From JAUSNA01 sp964511965 (GTDB lineage: Bacteria; Patescibacteriota; Microgenomatia; Levybacterales; GWA1-39-11), in NCBI GenBank assembly GCA_964511965.1, contig CAZEGF010000050.1:1-17463 (forward strand): DNA of 17,463 nt. The letters are read 5' to 3'. Below, in pieces: positions 1-7,600 of this stretch. Position 1 is the first letter of the stretch. Each line of letters begins with the position of its first letter. The notes under the pieces are model-generated. The model saw only the letters and a list, made by a program, of their open reading frames with translations. It was not told the DNA's origin and searched no databases. Made by a program: the position numbers and the translations under genes.

Positions 1-1855
1 ACCAGTATTCGTTATTTATGATACTTGTGTCAACATTATTGTACTCAAGCACCTCTTCAGGGAGTTCAAAGATAAAACGGGATGGAGTTGCTGTATTTCT
101 TTGACCAAAGATAACCCTTTGTTTTGCGTAGGTAAGGTAGAGATGTTCCTTTGCCCGGGTCACTCCTACGTAGCAAAGACGTCTTTCTTCCTCTAAATCT
201 CCGAAATCAAAAAGTGCCCGAGAGTGAGGAAAGAGCCCTTCCTCAAGTCCAATAATAAATACCATTTTAAATTCCAGACCTTTTGCAGCGTGCATCGTCA
301 TAAGTGTTACTGCGTCACTGTTTTCTGCAACCATTTGCCCGTCTGGCATATATTCCTGTTCAACGAGCGCCACGTTTTCCAAAAATTGAATAAGATCCGG
401 AAATTCGATTGCAACAGATCGTAATTCTTTAATATTCTCAAGTCTTGCCCTGTCTTCAGAATCTTCCGTGTCATAGCGCTCTAAATAGCCTGACTTTTTA
501 AGGACCTCGTCAAGGATTTCAATTGTATCTTTTTTTTCAATATAATTTGCTTCGTTAAATTCTTGTCTATAAAATTCAAATTCTTCAAATTTTCTCTTTC
601 CAAGTTTTTGAATTCTTTTAAGTGCTGCTGCATCTTGCTGATTTGAAAGATATGATAGATATGAAAGAACATCTTTAACTTCCTTTCTGTCATAAAAGCG
701 AACACCACCAACGAGTTTATATGGAATTCCGAAATGTAGAAATATTTCTTCAACTGTTCTTGATTGAGCATTCATGCGATACAAAACAGCAACATCCGAA
801 AGGCTAAAGTCCGGATCATATTTTTTTTTATTATTAATCATCTTTACGATATACTCTGCTTCCTTGTGTTCATTTTCTGCTTGAAAAATACTGATTTCAT
901 CACCTTCCTTATTGTCAGTCCACAATTTGAGAACAGGATGAGTATTATTGTTAGAGATAATTGCATGGGCAGCATCAAGTATTATTTGAGTAGATCTGTA
1001 ATTTTGAGAAAGTCGAAAGACTTTTGCATCCGGAAAATCAGTTCTGAACTTTTCCAAATTTTTATAATCTGCTCCTCTAAAAGAATAAATGCTTTGGGAA
1101 AAATCACCAACTATGCAAATATTATTATGCTTTCCAGCTAAAAATTTTGTTAGTCTGTATTGGCTTACATTAGTATCTTGATATTCGTCTACTAATACAT
1201 ATTTAAATAAATCTTGATAAAATTCCAAAGTTTCTGGTGATTTTTTAAGAAGTTCAATTGTTTTGTTTAATAAATCATCAAAATCTAAAGCATTTCTTTC
1301 GGCAAGCAAGTTTTGATAGAGAGGGTAAATTTTAGCCACTCTTTCTTGCACATAACCTCTTGCAAATTTTACATATTGTTCTTCTGTAATCATCTGATTT
1401 TTTGCAGATGATATTGCTTCCAAAGCAGCACGGGGTCTAATGTCTTTTATGGATAGCTCAAGCTTCTCATAGCAATCTTTAATTGTATCCAGTTGATCAT
1501 TAGTATCATAAATAACGAAATTGTGTGGGATACCAATCTTAACACCGCTTCTTCGCAATATTCTTGCACATAAAGAATGGAAAGTAGCAACAGTTGGTTC
1601 ATCCGATGTATTTAATGGAAATGAGTGCAGAAGGGCTTTGATGCGTTCCTTCATTTCACCGGCTGCTTTGTTGGAAAAAGTTACCATTAAGATATTCCCC
1701 GGATTAATATTTTTTTCAACAATTAGATACAAAACTTTATGTACCAAGACTCTTGTCTTGCCGCTTCCGGCCCCTGCAAGGATAATTGCCGGTCCCTGAG
1801 TGTGGATAACTGCCTCTTTCTGTTCTTTGTTAAGTTTGTTGAGAATGCCATCCAT
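1..1855 (-). CDS. pcrA: UvrD/PcrA-type superfamily 1 DNA helicase, 3' end outside window
   Basis: ATP-dependent 3'-5' DNA helicase acting in repair and replication-fork upkeep. The window holds 618 codons from the ATG; the C-terminus lies beyond position 1. The SF1A motifs are all visible: a Q-motif at residues 8-16 (LNKEQKEAV), Walker A at 27-34 (AGAGSGKT), motif II DEYQDT at 223-228, motif III GDFSQSIYSF from 250, QNYRS at 284-288, motif V TMHAAKGLEF at 520-529 and motif VI VGVTRAK at 563-569. Compared with my memory of Geobacillus PcrA (about 724 residues), about 37 residues are missing from the 2B domain near RIQKLGKRKF, including the stretch that carries the RGIG element. The gene is divergent from tpiA, with only 37 bp between the start codons. 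Family assignment is near certain; whether to call it pcrA or uvrD is arbitrary. Confidence 0.95.
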   Translation of the reverse strand, partial: MDGILNKLNKEQKEAVIHTQGPAIILAGAGSGKTRVLVHKVLYLIVEKNINPGNILMVTFSNKAAGEMKERIKALLHSFPLNTSDEPTVATFHSLCARILRRSGVKIGIPHNFVIYDTNDQLDTIKDCYEKLELSIKDIRPRAALEAISSAKNQMITEEQYVKFARGYVQERVAKIYPLYQNLLAERNALDFDDLLNKTIELLKKSPETLEFYQDLFKYVLVDEYQDTNVSQYRLTKFLAGKHNNICIVGDFSQSIYSFRGADYKNLEKFRTDFPDAKVFRLSQNYRSTQIILDAAHAIISNNNTHPVLKLWTDNKEGDEISIFQAENEHKEAEYIVKMINNKKKYDPDFSLSDVAVLYRMNAQSRTVEEIFLHFGIPYKLVGGVRFYDRKEVKDVLSYLSYLSNQQDAAALKRIQKLGKRKFEEFEFYRQEFNEANYIEKKDTIEILDEVLKKSGYLERYDTEDSEDRARLENIKELRSVAIEFPDLIQFLENVALVEQEYMPDGQMVAENSDAVTLMTMHAAKGLEFKMVFIIGLEEGLFPHSRALFDFGDLEEERRLCYVGVTRAKEHLYLTYAKQRVIFGQRNTATPSRFIFELPEEVLEYNNVDTSIINNEYW

Positions 1856-1868
1856 ACGTTGATATGAT
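1839..1868 (+). promoter_or_regulatory. Candidate promoter of tpiA-LCP
   Basis: TTGAGA at 1839-1844 (5/6 match to TTGACA), an 18-bp spacer and TATGAT at 1863-1868 (5/6 match to TATAAT). The predicted transcript would start near 1875, leaving a leader of about 18 nt before the tpiA ATG. The -35 lies inside the first codons of the divergent helicase gene, so the two promoters must overlap. AT-rich DNA produces chance matches, so this is only a reasonable candidate. Confidence 0.4.
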
Positions 1869-1874
1869 ATTATA
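1869..1874 (-). promoter_or_regulatory. Candidate -10 element of the helicase gene
   Basis: On the minus strand a perfect TATAAT lies 13 nt upstream of the helicase ATG, which predicts a leader of only about 6 nt. No good -35 is seen at 16-18 bp. The element sits directly beside the candidate tpiA -10, in a 37-bp divergent spacer. Confidence 0.35.
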
Positions 1875-1892
1875 TCTTAAACAGAGATTCCT

Positions 1893-2567
1893 ATGGACAA
1901 AAAACTATTCGTTGCTAACTGGAAGTCCCATAAAACTAAAGAGGAAGCTATAAAGTTTTTTGAGTATTTAAGGGATAATATATCACACATTGATCTTTCT
2001 AATAAAGAAATTATTATAGCGGTCCCTTTCACTCTCCTGGCTAAAGCAAAATATCTGGTTGATGAATTTAAATTACCGGTAAAACTTTCTTCTCAAAACG
2101 TTTCTTCATTTCCCGAAGGAGCCTATACAGGGGAGATAAATGCAAAGCAAGTAAGAGAATTTGCAGACTATACGATTGTTGGGCATTCCGAAAGAAAACG
2201 GTATTTTCATGAAAGTGAATCTGATGTAGAAAATAAGATAAAAGAAGCCAAAGAGGTTGGTCTTAAGGTTATTCAATGTATCCAGGATGAAAACAGTCAG
2301 CTTCATAAAGATTCAGACATACTCGCATTCGAGCCCCCCAATTCAATATCCACCTTCGGAGTGGGTGAGCCGGATGACCCAAAGGATATTGAGAAAGTTT
2401 TTTCAAAACTGTCAGAAGAACTTTCAGGACGAACTATTTTATATGGGGGAAGTGTTGATGAGAATAATGTAAAGACATATGCAGATATTTCTACTTGCGG
2501 TGGATTCTTAATAGGTGGTGCGAGTCTTGATCCTATGTCATTTATCTCTCTTCTATCCCAATGGTAA
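1893..2567 (+). CDS. tpiA: Triosephosphate isomerase, short form
   Basis: Interconverts dihydroxyacetone phosphate and glyceraldehyde 3-phosphate in cytosolic glycolysis. The 224 residues are fewer than the roughly 250 of typical bacterial enzymes and nearer to archaeal TIMs. Catalytic residues are present: Asn9 and Lys11 in VANWK, His98 in VGHSE, and Glu147 in AFEPP. The phosphate-binding YGGSV is at 184-188 and GGAS at 208-211. Loop 6 is unusual: Glu147 is followed by PPNSISTFGVGEP instead of the usual bacterial PVWAIGTG. The PP start recalls archaeal TIMs, though YGGSV is the bacterial form. The start follows a candidate promoter and has no Shine-Dalgarno sequence. The 3' end overlaps the LCP gene by 7 nt, so the two are probably cotranscribed. 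Identity is firm. Confidence 0.95.
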   Translation: MDKKLFVANWKSHKTKEEAIKFFEYLRDNISHIDLSNKEIIIAVPFTLLAKAKYLVDEFKLPVKLSSQNVSSFPEGAYTGEINAKQVREFADYTIVGHSERKRYFHESESDVENKIKEAKEVGLKVIQCIQDENSQLHKDSDILAFEPPNSISTFGVGEPDDPKDIEKVFSKLSEELSGRTILYGGSVDENNVKTYADISTCGGFLIGGASLDPMSFISLLSQW

Positions 2568-3724
2568 AAGAAACTAAACTCCAAAAAAGAAACATCATTT
2601 TATTATTGGCAGTAGTGCTGTTAATTTTCATTGGTATCTTTAGATCGCAAATCGGAGCTCTCTTCTCAATTCTTTATGGAGTAACAGTAGATAAGGCAAT
2701 CAATCTTACAAATGCTGAAAAATCATCATTTAATATTGCGCTTCTTGGTATTGGAGGAGCAAAGCATGATGGCCCGGAATTATCTGACACGATTATTCTT
2801 GCGAATGTAAATATCAAACAGAATAAGGTTCATATGTTTTCCCTTCCCCGAGATCTTTGGTTTCCGGAGGCATCAGACAAAATTAATTCAATTTATGCAA
2901 CAGCACAGGAAAAAAACAACGGAATCCCAGCAGTTGAAAATATGCTCTATAAAATAATGGGACAAAAAATTGATTACGTGGTTGTTCTTGATTTTAAAGG
3001 ATTTACTACATTAGTTGATTACTTAGGAGGAATAGATGTCGATGTGGCAAATACCCTTGATGACTATTCCTATCCAATAGATGGTAAGGAAGAAGATTCA
3101 TGTGGGAAAACGAATGATGAAATAGAAAAGTTTACTGCAACCGTCTCCGCAGAAACAGACATGTGGGACTTTTTTGCATGCCGTTACAAACACGTACATG
3201 TTAGCAAAGGGAAAAATCATATGGATGGAGAAACCGCACTTGAATTTGTCCGCTCTCGTCATGGAGTTGGGATAGAAGGAAGCGATTTTGCACGAAGTAG
3301 AAGGCAACAGCTGGTTATATCTGCAATCAAGGAAAAAGCACTTTCTTTAGGAGTGTTACTCAATCCGGTAAAGCTAATAGGTGTTTATAATATTTTAAAA
3401 GATAATATTAATACAAATATAGATGTTGGAAAAATAGATGATTTTATAAAACTGGCAAATAAATTAAAAAATGGACAAATCCAAAATTATGTAGTTGATC
3501 AAGGGGATCTTTCTGTCCCAAGATATGGATTGGTTATTAATCCCCCGATATCTGACGAGTATAGATCTAAATGGGTCCTTATACCACGTGTCGGTAATGG
3601 CGATTTTTCGGAAATACAACAATATGTTAACTGTCTTTTAGAGGACAATATGTGTTCTGTAGGGAAGATAGGTATTATAACTCCAACTCCAACACTTAAA
3701 GAAGAGAAAGCTACTTCTCGTTAA
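2561..3724 (+). CDS. LytR-CpsA-Psr (LCP) family membrane-anchored glycan ligase
   Basis: LCP proteins transfer polyprenyl-phosphate-linked glycans onto peptidoglycan or other surface acceptors outside the membrane. There is a short basic N-terminus, one membrane segment at about residues 11-28, and an extracytoplasmic LCP domain at about 56-265. Hallmarks are Asp76, SLPRD at 94-98, RSR at 231-233, and the basic SDFARSRRQQ at 241-250, which in the family bind the lipid pyrophosphate. An insert at about 165-222 contains Cys181 and Cys207, which could form a disulfide; I recall similar inserts in other CPR LCP proteins. The C-terminal half (about 266-370) may hold a second small domain, and the tail ends with a short TPTPT run. 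The start overlaps the end of tpiA, and the stop overlaps the convergent DUF2298 gene by 14 nt. The specific glycan is unknown. Confidence 0.9.
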   Translation: MVKETKLQKRNIILLLAVVLLIFIGIFRSQIGALFSILYGVTVDKAINLTNAEKSSFNIALLGIGGAKHDGPELSDTIILANVNIKQNKVHMFSLPRDLWFPEASDKINSIYATAQEKNNGIPAVENMLYKIMGQKIDYVVVLDFKGFTTLVDYLGGIDVDVANTLDDYSYPIDGKEEDSCGKTNDEIEKFTATVSAETDMWDFFACRYKHVHVSKGKNHMDGETALEFVRSRHGVGIEGSDFARSRRQQLVISAIKEKALSLGVLLNPVKLIGVYNILKDNINTNIDVGKIDDFIKLANKLKNGQIQNYVVDQGDLSVPRYGLVINPPISDEYRSKWVLIPRVGNGDFSEIQQYVNCLLEDNMCSVGKIGIITPTPTLKEEKATSR

Positions 3725-5861
3725 TTTTATATAAAATCGTGTTCCCCTTTTTGTATACTATTTTTCCCAGTTGATTAAATTTTTCAATATTTAACATTGG
3801 GTATTTTGTTCTTTCCATCTCCCCAATATAAATATAAGATATATTGTATTTATTAATTAGGAATCTTGTTTGAGTGAGTGGTCCTTCATATAAACTCTTA
3901 ATGTCCTCAAGCCTTGATTGTGGGTAATTATAACTACCGCGCCAGAGCCATTCATGTACAGTCCAACCAAGTGGTGTTGGCAAGCCCGTGTTTGCAGAAA
4001 TTCTTTCAAAGTCTGTATATGAGTCTCCCTGTGCTTCAAGTAGAACTGGTTGTCCATGTATATTTTTCTGGATCCATAATATTGCATCATAATCATACGG
4101 TTGAATTGTTCTTAAATATTCTAGTCCATTTAACCCTTTATATTCTTTTAGATCACCAAAATATGAATTTACGGAAAAATATGGATACATTAACACGAGT
4201 CCTAAAAGTACAAAAGTTATTGGTAGCCAAATATATTTTTTACCTTTATGAAATAAATATGTAATTGCGAAGCTTGAAACTAGAGAAAGCATAATAAATG
4301 CTTGATATCCTAATTTGAACATTGTATTTGCTCTATAGTGAGCAGGATAAATGTCTTTTGCATATATAAATTCAGGAGCAGCAATTAAAATTGTTGAAAG
4401 TAGAATTAGTAAAAGTACATAAATAAGTCCCGGAGGGGTTTTTTTCAGTCTAATAATTTTAAGAACTAATGCAATTGCATAAATATAAAAGAATCCATAT
4501 AAGATTATAAGCATCCAAAATGGGGATCTTTGACAATGATTAGCTTCAAATAAGAAAGGACCAATCTTCCCAATATGGACGAAAAAATTTGGCGGACAAA
4601 CAATACCAATACCGGAAACAAACGGTTTGAAGTGTAAGTTAAATGGGAGAGTAAAAATAAAATACAAAAATCCGGCAAAAAAGACGTATTTAATAAAAGA
4701 AATAAAATAATTTTTCTTTCCTTTAACCGTATTTAATCTTTGCGCAATATCATACCAACGAATTGTATGTGAAGATTTTTTTGGTTTTAATAAATCACTC
4801 TTCCATAAAAGTATTACTATACCAAAGAGTAGAAAGTAGATTATGCCATCCCAAGCATTTGTCATATACATAATAGCGAGCATAAATGCAATAACAGCAG
4901 ATGTTTTATATGTAATTTTTTTAATGAGAAATATTGAATAAATAAGTGCAAGTGTAAGGAAAACAAAAGGAATATCAAGAACGTGTCCATGTAAATCGGA
5001 AACTACAAATGAGTACGATGGGAATTCATGAATTGTAAATGGTATGAACCTTGTAGCATTTGGATACCAATAATTATTGGGAAACGATGAAAGAGATAAT
5101 TTCAGCTGCCAAAAAGGAACAGGATTTTCGGGAGGCGCATATTGTAGAAAAAATGCGTAAATTGTATGTAAGTTGCCACCTAACGTAACTAGGATAGCAC
5201 TTAATATCCCAGTCATAAAACTTGCTTTTTTAATTTTTAAAATCTCATAAGTTAATGTTGATCCAATTGAAAAAGCAGAGCACGCAGTAAAAGCAAATAT
5301 GGTTGAGAGCATAAGGTTGTAAGCAATAAATGGATTGATATTTGTTAATTTCATAAGTACCGCAGTAACAAGGTGTCCAAAATAGTAATAATTAATAGAA
5401 TATGGTGGAAACCACATATCAGTGGGTGGGAAGTAGGTGCTTCTTAAAATAGAATTCATAAACCCAAAATCCATAAATTTTTCAAGCCCATGAATATCGG
5501 ATTGAAAGCCTTTCACATATGACCAAATAAGAAGAGAAACAAGAAATAAAATTTCCTGAAAAATAATAATTTTAATTCCTTTAAAAGATATTTTTAATTT
5601 ATTTTTTTTAAATATATAAAAATTGAGAAGAATAGCGACTGATAGTACTATAAAAATAGAAATTCTATTGAATGGAAGTAAATGAATAGTCCCTAATATA
5701 TAAATTAAATATGTGAGAATACAAAGACCAAGAGATTTTGCAAAAATATATCCTCTATCAAAAAACTTCCCAAATAAAACGCTACTTAGCGGAATAAAAA
5801 TTATACCAATCCCAAAAAGATAAACCCACCATATGAGTGCAATGGAAAAATCATTGATCAT
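3711..5861 (-). CDS. DUF2298 / Chlor_Arch_YYY polytopic membrane protein, probable GT-C-type glycosyltransferase
   Basis: A 716-residue protein with many hydrophobic segments from about residue 8 to 570 and a soluble C-terminal domain from about 580. It matches the DUF2298 family (named YYY for its tyrosines): EKFMD at 127-131 in the first large external loop, NYYYFGH at 157-163, an ANTMFK element later, and the C-terminal signature LEAQGDSY near 608 followed by GLPTPLGW and HEWLWRG. The layout resembles GT-C enzymes that take sugar from a polyprenyl phosphate, and Glu127/Asp131 are candidate catalytic acids; this function is inferred, not established. It is the last gene of the minus-strand run. 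Its ATG overlaps the TGA of the HAD gene (ATGA), so translation is likely coupled. No Shine-Dalgarno sequence is seen. Confidence 0.85.
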   Translation of the reverse strand: MINDFSIALIWWVYLFGIGIIFIPLSSVLFGKFFDRGYIFAKSLGLCILTYLIYILGTIHLLPFNRISIFIVLSVAILLNFYIFKKNKLKISFKGIKIIIFQEILFLVSLLIWSYVKGFQSDIHGLEKFMDFGFMNSILRSTYFPPTDMWFPPYSINYYYFGHLVTAVLMKLTNINPFIAYNLMLSTIFAFTACSAFSIGSTLTYEILKIKKASFMTGILSAILVTLGGNLHTIYAFFLQYAPPENPVPFWQLKLSLSSFPNNYWYPNATRFIPFTIHEFPSYSFVVSDLHGHVLDIPFVFLTLALIYSIFLIKKITYKTSAVIAFMLAIMYMTNAWDGIIYFLLFGIVILLWKSDLLKPKKSSHTIRWYDIAQRLNTVKGKKNYFISFIKYVFFAGFLYFIFTLPFNLHFKPFVSGIGIVCPPNFFVHIGKIGPFLFEANHCQRSPFWMLIILYGFFYIYAIALVLKIIRLKKTPPGLIYVLLLILLSTILIAAPEFIYAKDIYPAHYRANTMFKLGYQAFIMLSLVSSFAITYLFHKGKKYIWLPITFVLLGLVLMYPYFSVNSYFGDLKEYKGLNGLEYLRTIQPYDYDAILWIQKNIHGQPVLLEAQGDSYTDFERISANTGLPTPLGWTVHEWLWRGSYNYPQSRLEDIKSLYEGPLTQTRFLINKYNISYIYIGEMERTKYPMLNIEKFNQLGKIVYKKGNTILYKINEK

Positions 5862-6442
5862 TTTTTAGATAAGTGTTTTTGTAAATCCCGTAAATCTTTA
5901 ATTGCTACAATGTTTTTAGGGAGATTAACCTCAACTCCTCGACCATCGCGGACCCAATAAATGATTAGTTTTGGTAATTTTTTTGCAAGAAATAATGAAA
6001 GATCTAGATCGTCATCGACATAAATATCTATTTTCAGTTTTCTAATTGTTTCCTCTTTAAATATATGGGGCTGTTTGTTTTCATAATTAAAATAAATACC
6101 ATGAAAATATTTATTTAGTTTATATCTTGTAAGTATCGTCTCTGTTCGCTGTCTAAGAAATGAAAAGCGACTTGATACTAAATAGGTTTTATTTTTATTT
6201 TCTTCAGATATTTTTTTAAGTACACTTATATTTGTTTTAAGTGGGTGTCTAAAAATTGGGAAATGAGACAAAATTCTAATTTTTTGCTCGATTGTTCCTG
6301 GAAAACGATAGTGTAACTTTAAAGTTGATTCCTTAGTTTTTCTTGGAAACACTGCACCTTTATATAAGAAGTCGATAAACCCATATGGAATAAGAGGAGG
6401 ATAGTCTATAAATACTTTGTCAAAGTCAAAACCTATGACCAT
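5858..6442 (-). CDS. HAD-superfamily hydrolase-like protein
   Basis: A 194-residue cytosolic protein with the four HAD motifs. Motif I is FDFDKV with Asp6 and Asp8 (nucleophile and acid/base), motif II is Ser90 in LVSSR, motif III is probably Lys129, and motif IV is the acidic run DDD at 143-145. HAD enzymes usually hydrolyse phosphate esters; the substrate here cannot be read. Lys9-Val10 where many phosphatases have Gly-Thr/Val is mildly unusual. A cap region may lie at about 15-65, which is rich in aromatic and basic residues. The gene begins 2 nt after the SDR stop and ends in an ATGA overlap with the DUF2298 gene. A role in preparing or recycling a sugar-phosphate or lipid-phosphate for glycosylation is context inference only. 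Confidence 0.75.
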   Translation of the reverse strand: MVIGFDFDKVFIDYPPLIPYGFIDFLYKGAVFPRKTKESTLKLHYRFPGTIEQKIRILSHFPIFRHPLKTNISVLKKISEENKNKTYLVSSRFSFLRQRTETILTRYKLNKYFHGIYFNYENKQPHIFKEETIRKLKIDIYVDDDLDLSLFLAKKLPKLIIYWVRDGRGVEVNLPKNIVAIKDLRDLQKHLSKK

Positions 6443-6444
6443 AA

Positions 6445-7500
6445 TTATCTAAAGAATTTCTGTGCAAAATCTACGATTTTAAAATTCCAAATTGTTCTGT
6501 GTGTCTTTCCTTCTTTTCCTAAAAATTCTTTCCTATGTTCCTTATACCAGTCGTATGCCTCTTTCAAAATGTCTTGGTTACTTTTAGTCGCTGTGTATCC
6601 TAACTGTTTTTTTGCTTTTTCGATACTTACATAAGAATCAACAGGGAATGTTTTATAATGCCAAGCAATAATTGGAGAAAGATTAAAAGTTTCGAGGATT
6701 GATAGAGCAAATTGAGTAGTTTTTACCGGTAGACAAATTATTTTTGACTTGGATTTAGCATGTTTTATGAGTGCTCCTAAATCTTCTTGCCAAGTGCCAA
6801 ATTTTTCAGCACCTACATTGTAGGTCTCTCCTGATTTTCTGACTAGCAATGCGCTTTCAATTGCAGAGCATAGATCTACTACCTCAAGAAGTTGGTAAAG
6901 GTTATTACCTTTTCCTAGTATAAATACAGGTCTATTTTGAAATATCGCTTCAAACCAAATTGTAAATACACCGAGCCTTTCAGGTCCTAAAAATGATTTG
7001 GGACGGAGAATATTTGTATGAACTCCCTTCTTGTTAAATTCACGACATAGCTTTTCTGCTGCAGCTTTTGATTCTCCATAATACCCAATTGGATAAATTT
7101 TGTCAGTTTCCTTCTCCGGAAGTGTGCGAGGAACACCATACATAGCAGTTGTAGAAATAAAAACAACTTTTTTAACTTTATTTTTTTGAGATGCTTTCAA
7201 AACATTTCGTGTGCCATTGACATTAACATCAAATATATAAGTTCTATTATGGTGAATTGGTAATGCGGCTGCAGCATGAACAACGTAATCTACGTTGCTA
7301 AAATATGGTTCCATTTTTTTATAGTCACGAATATCACAATTTATTACTGTAACCTTGCCAAATAAATCTTTAGCTGTTTGTTCTGCTGTATCAAGTAAAA
7401 TTACTTTGTATTTTTTCTTCAAAAAATAGCGAGCAAGATGAACACCTAAAAAACCTGTCCCGCCTGTTATTAGTACTGTTGACTGAGGTATCATTTTCAT
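6445..7500 (-). CDS. NAD(P)-dependent extended SDR epimerase/dehydratase
   Basis: A 351-residue Rossmann enzyme of the NAD-dependent epimerase/dehydratase family, which usually remodels nucleotide sugars. The dinucleotide motif GGTGFLG is at 13-19. CDIRD at 55-59 marks the adenine-side loop, AAAAL at 76-80 and NVNGTRN at 93-99 are typical of the fold, STT is at 116-118, and the catalytic pair is Tyr141 and Lys145 in YYGESK. The C-terminal part contains YNVG, as expected for the substrate domain. The exact sugar is not readable; a 3-beta-HSD-like or UDP-hexose epimerase role is possible. The start chosen is the first ATG; another in-frame ATG is two codons later (MKM). The 100-bp upstream gap contains a promoter framed by repeats, so the gene may be read separately from those upstream. 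Confidence 0.88.
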   Translation of the reverse strand: MKMIPQSTVLITGGTGFLGVHLARYFLKKKYKVILLDTAEQTAKDLFGKVTVINCDIRDYKKMEPYFSNVDYVVHAAAALPIHHNRTYIFDVNVNGTRNVLKASQKNKVKKVVFISTTAMYGVPRTLPEKETDKIYPIGYYGESKAAAEKLCREFNKKGVHTNILRPKSFLGPERLGVFTIWFEAIFQNRPVFILGKGNNLYQLLEVVDLCSAIESALLVRKSGETYNVGAEKFGTWQEDLGALIKHAKSKSKIICLPVKTTQFALSILETFNLSPIIAWHYKTFPVDSYVSIEKAKKQLGYTATKSNQDILKEAYDWYKEHRKEFLGKEGKTHRTIWNFKIVDFAQKFFR

Positions 7501-7511
7501 AATAATTTTTA

Positions 7512-7562
7512 GTTATCCAACAAGCGTTATTTTAACAGTATAAAGCTTGTTATCCAACAAGC
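7512..7562. repeat. 14-bp direct repeat pair with alternative hairpins
   Basis: GTTATCCAACAAGC occurs at 7512-7525 and 7549-7562, exact copies 37 bp apart. The second copy is the right side of a perfect 7-bp inverted repeat, GCTTGTT (7545-7551), ATCC loop, AACAAGC (7556-7562). The same GCTTGTT can instead pair with AACAAGC at 7519-7525, so the two hairpins exclude each other. On the minus strand the copies lie over the -35 and the start point of the predicted SDR promoter. Confidence 0.85.
7529..7557 (-). promoter_or_regulatory. Candidate promoter of the SDR-HAD-DUF2298 genes
   Basis: On the minus strand: TTGGAT (plus 7552-7557), a 17-bp spacer, then TGTTAAAAT, which is an extended -10 with TAAAAT at 7529-7534 (5/6). 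Transcription would start near 7522, giving a leader of about 22 nt before the SDR ATG. The upstream glycosyltransferase gene ends 100 bp away, the longest gap inside the ten-gene run. Confidence 0.5.
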
Positions 7563-7600
7563 ATAAACTATACAGAATAATGTCACTTATTTCAATAAGT

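Noticed and set aside
224..1799. Plus-strand reading frames at 224-424, 764-1141 and 1521-1799, and a minus-strand frame at 481-771
   Set aside because: All lie inside the helicase gene in other frames, and the helicase frame carries every SF1 motif.
2106..4264. Small frames at 2106-2306, 2257-2472, 2303-2584, 3098-3307, 3857-4096 and 3914-4264
   Set aside because: They are shadows of tpiA, the LCP gene and the DUF2298 gene, with no independent start context or motifs.
7545..7562. Hairpin as an intrinsic terminator
   Set aside because: No T-run follows on either strand, and the element overlaps a promoter-like sequence.
7512..7562. CRISPR or attachment-site reading of the repeats
   Set aside because: Only two 14-bp copies, with no spacer series, integrase or cas gene.
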